A DNA stretch of 13,811 nt, from NCBI GenBank assembly GCA_041627475.1, contig JBFKQZ010000056.1, positions 1 to 13,811 on the forward strand, written 5' to 3'. The notes under the pieces were generated by a model, which made no database searches, had not been told where the DNA came from, and saw only the letters and a list, made by a program, of their open reading frames with translations. A program made the translations under genes and the position numbers. Within the stretch, counting starts at the first letter, position 1. Each line of letters starts with the position of its first letter. Below are positions 13,707-13,811 of this stretch, piece by piece. This DNA is from JBFGFG01 sp041627475 (GTDB taxonomy: Bacteria; Actinomycetota; Nitriliruptoria; Nitriliruptorales; Nitriliruptoraceae).

Positions 13707-13811
13707 GGAGCCGTGAGCAGTCATCTCCGTGCCATCCCTGAGGGCGAGCACGGTGCCTGCGTGCGACAGTGCAGGGCAGCAACCACCCGTCGGAGACCGA
13801 CAGTGCCCGCC
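13707..13811. other. Right-hand end without an assignable gene
   Basis: I see no supported gene in the last 105 bases. A GTG at 13803 preceded by GGAG at 13792-13795 could be the start of a rightward gene beyond the window, but only three codons are visible. TGCCTGC near 13755 and GCAGGGCA near 13771 could form a weak hairpin. Confidence 0.3.

Noticed and set aside
1..13811. Search for CRISPR arrays, tRNA or rRNA genes, transposases, toxin-antitoxin pairs or phage genes
   Set aside because: No direct-repeat array, no cloverleaf-like or rRNA-like sequence and no mobile-element protein was seen; coding density leaves little unexplained space.

Overview
The window is very GC-rich, with coding third positions almost all G or C, and tightly packed. 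Together with the families present (MmyB-type XRE regulator, DUF1905, DUF2855, DUF1801), this points to a high-GC actinobacterium (Actinomycetota). A deep lineage such as Nitriliruptoria is possible but is only an impression. I see no rRNA, tRNA, CRISPR array, insertion sequence, integrase or attachment site. It reads as chromosomal housekeeping and accessory DNA, not as a mobile island.

Left part (1-4062): two overlapping genes encode the half-transporters of a heterodimeric ABC exporter; the first is cut by the window edge. The second overlaps convergently by 30 bp with an XRE/MmyB-like regulator on the minus strand. That regulator is divergent from a small four-helix membrane protein, and the gap between them (4063-4181) carries a perfect 17-bp palindrome within a cluster of inverted half-sites, a good operator candidate. 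Downstream of the membrane protein is a membrane-anchored or secreted endonuclease/exonuclease/phosphatase (EEP) family protein.

Middle part (5688-9417): a DUF1801 protein (minus), a NERD-domain protein that seems to have lost its nuclease residues (plus), an unrecognised 107-aa protein (minus), a DUF1905 protein (plus), a two-ACT-domain GcvR-like protein (plus) and a 341-aa protein of unknown function (plus) that looks like an internal duplication.

Right part (9421-13672, all minus): in transcription order, a DUF2855 protein, an APC-family amino acid permease and a DEAD-box RNA helicase with a DbpA-type C-terminal RNA-binding domain. Gaps of 75 and 82 bp leave open whether they share a transcript.

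The most interesting signals are small: a recurring CTAG(C/G)GTCG box upstream of four start codons, two candidate leaderless promoters with identical geometry, the operator-like palindrome, the NERD domain lacking its catalytic residues, and the internal duplication. I found no clear multi-gene novel defence or biosynthetic system.
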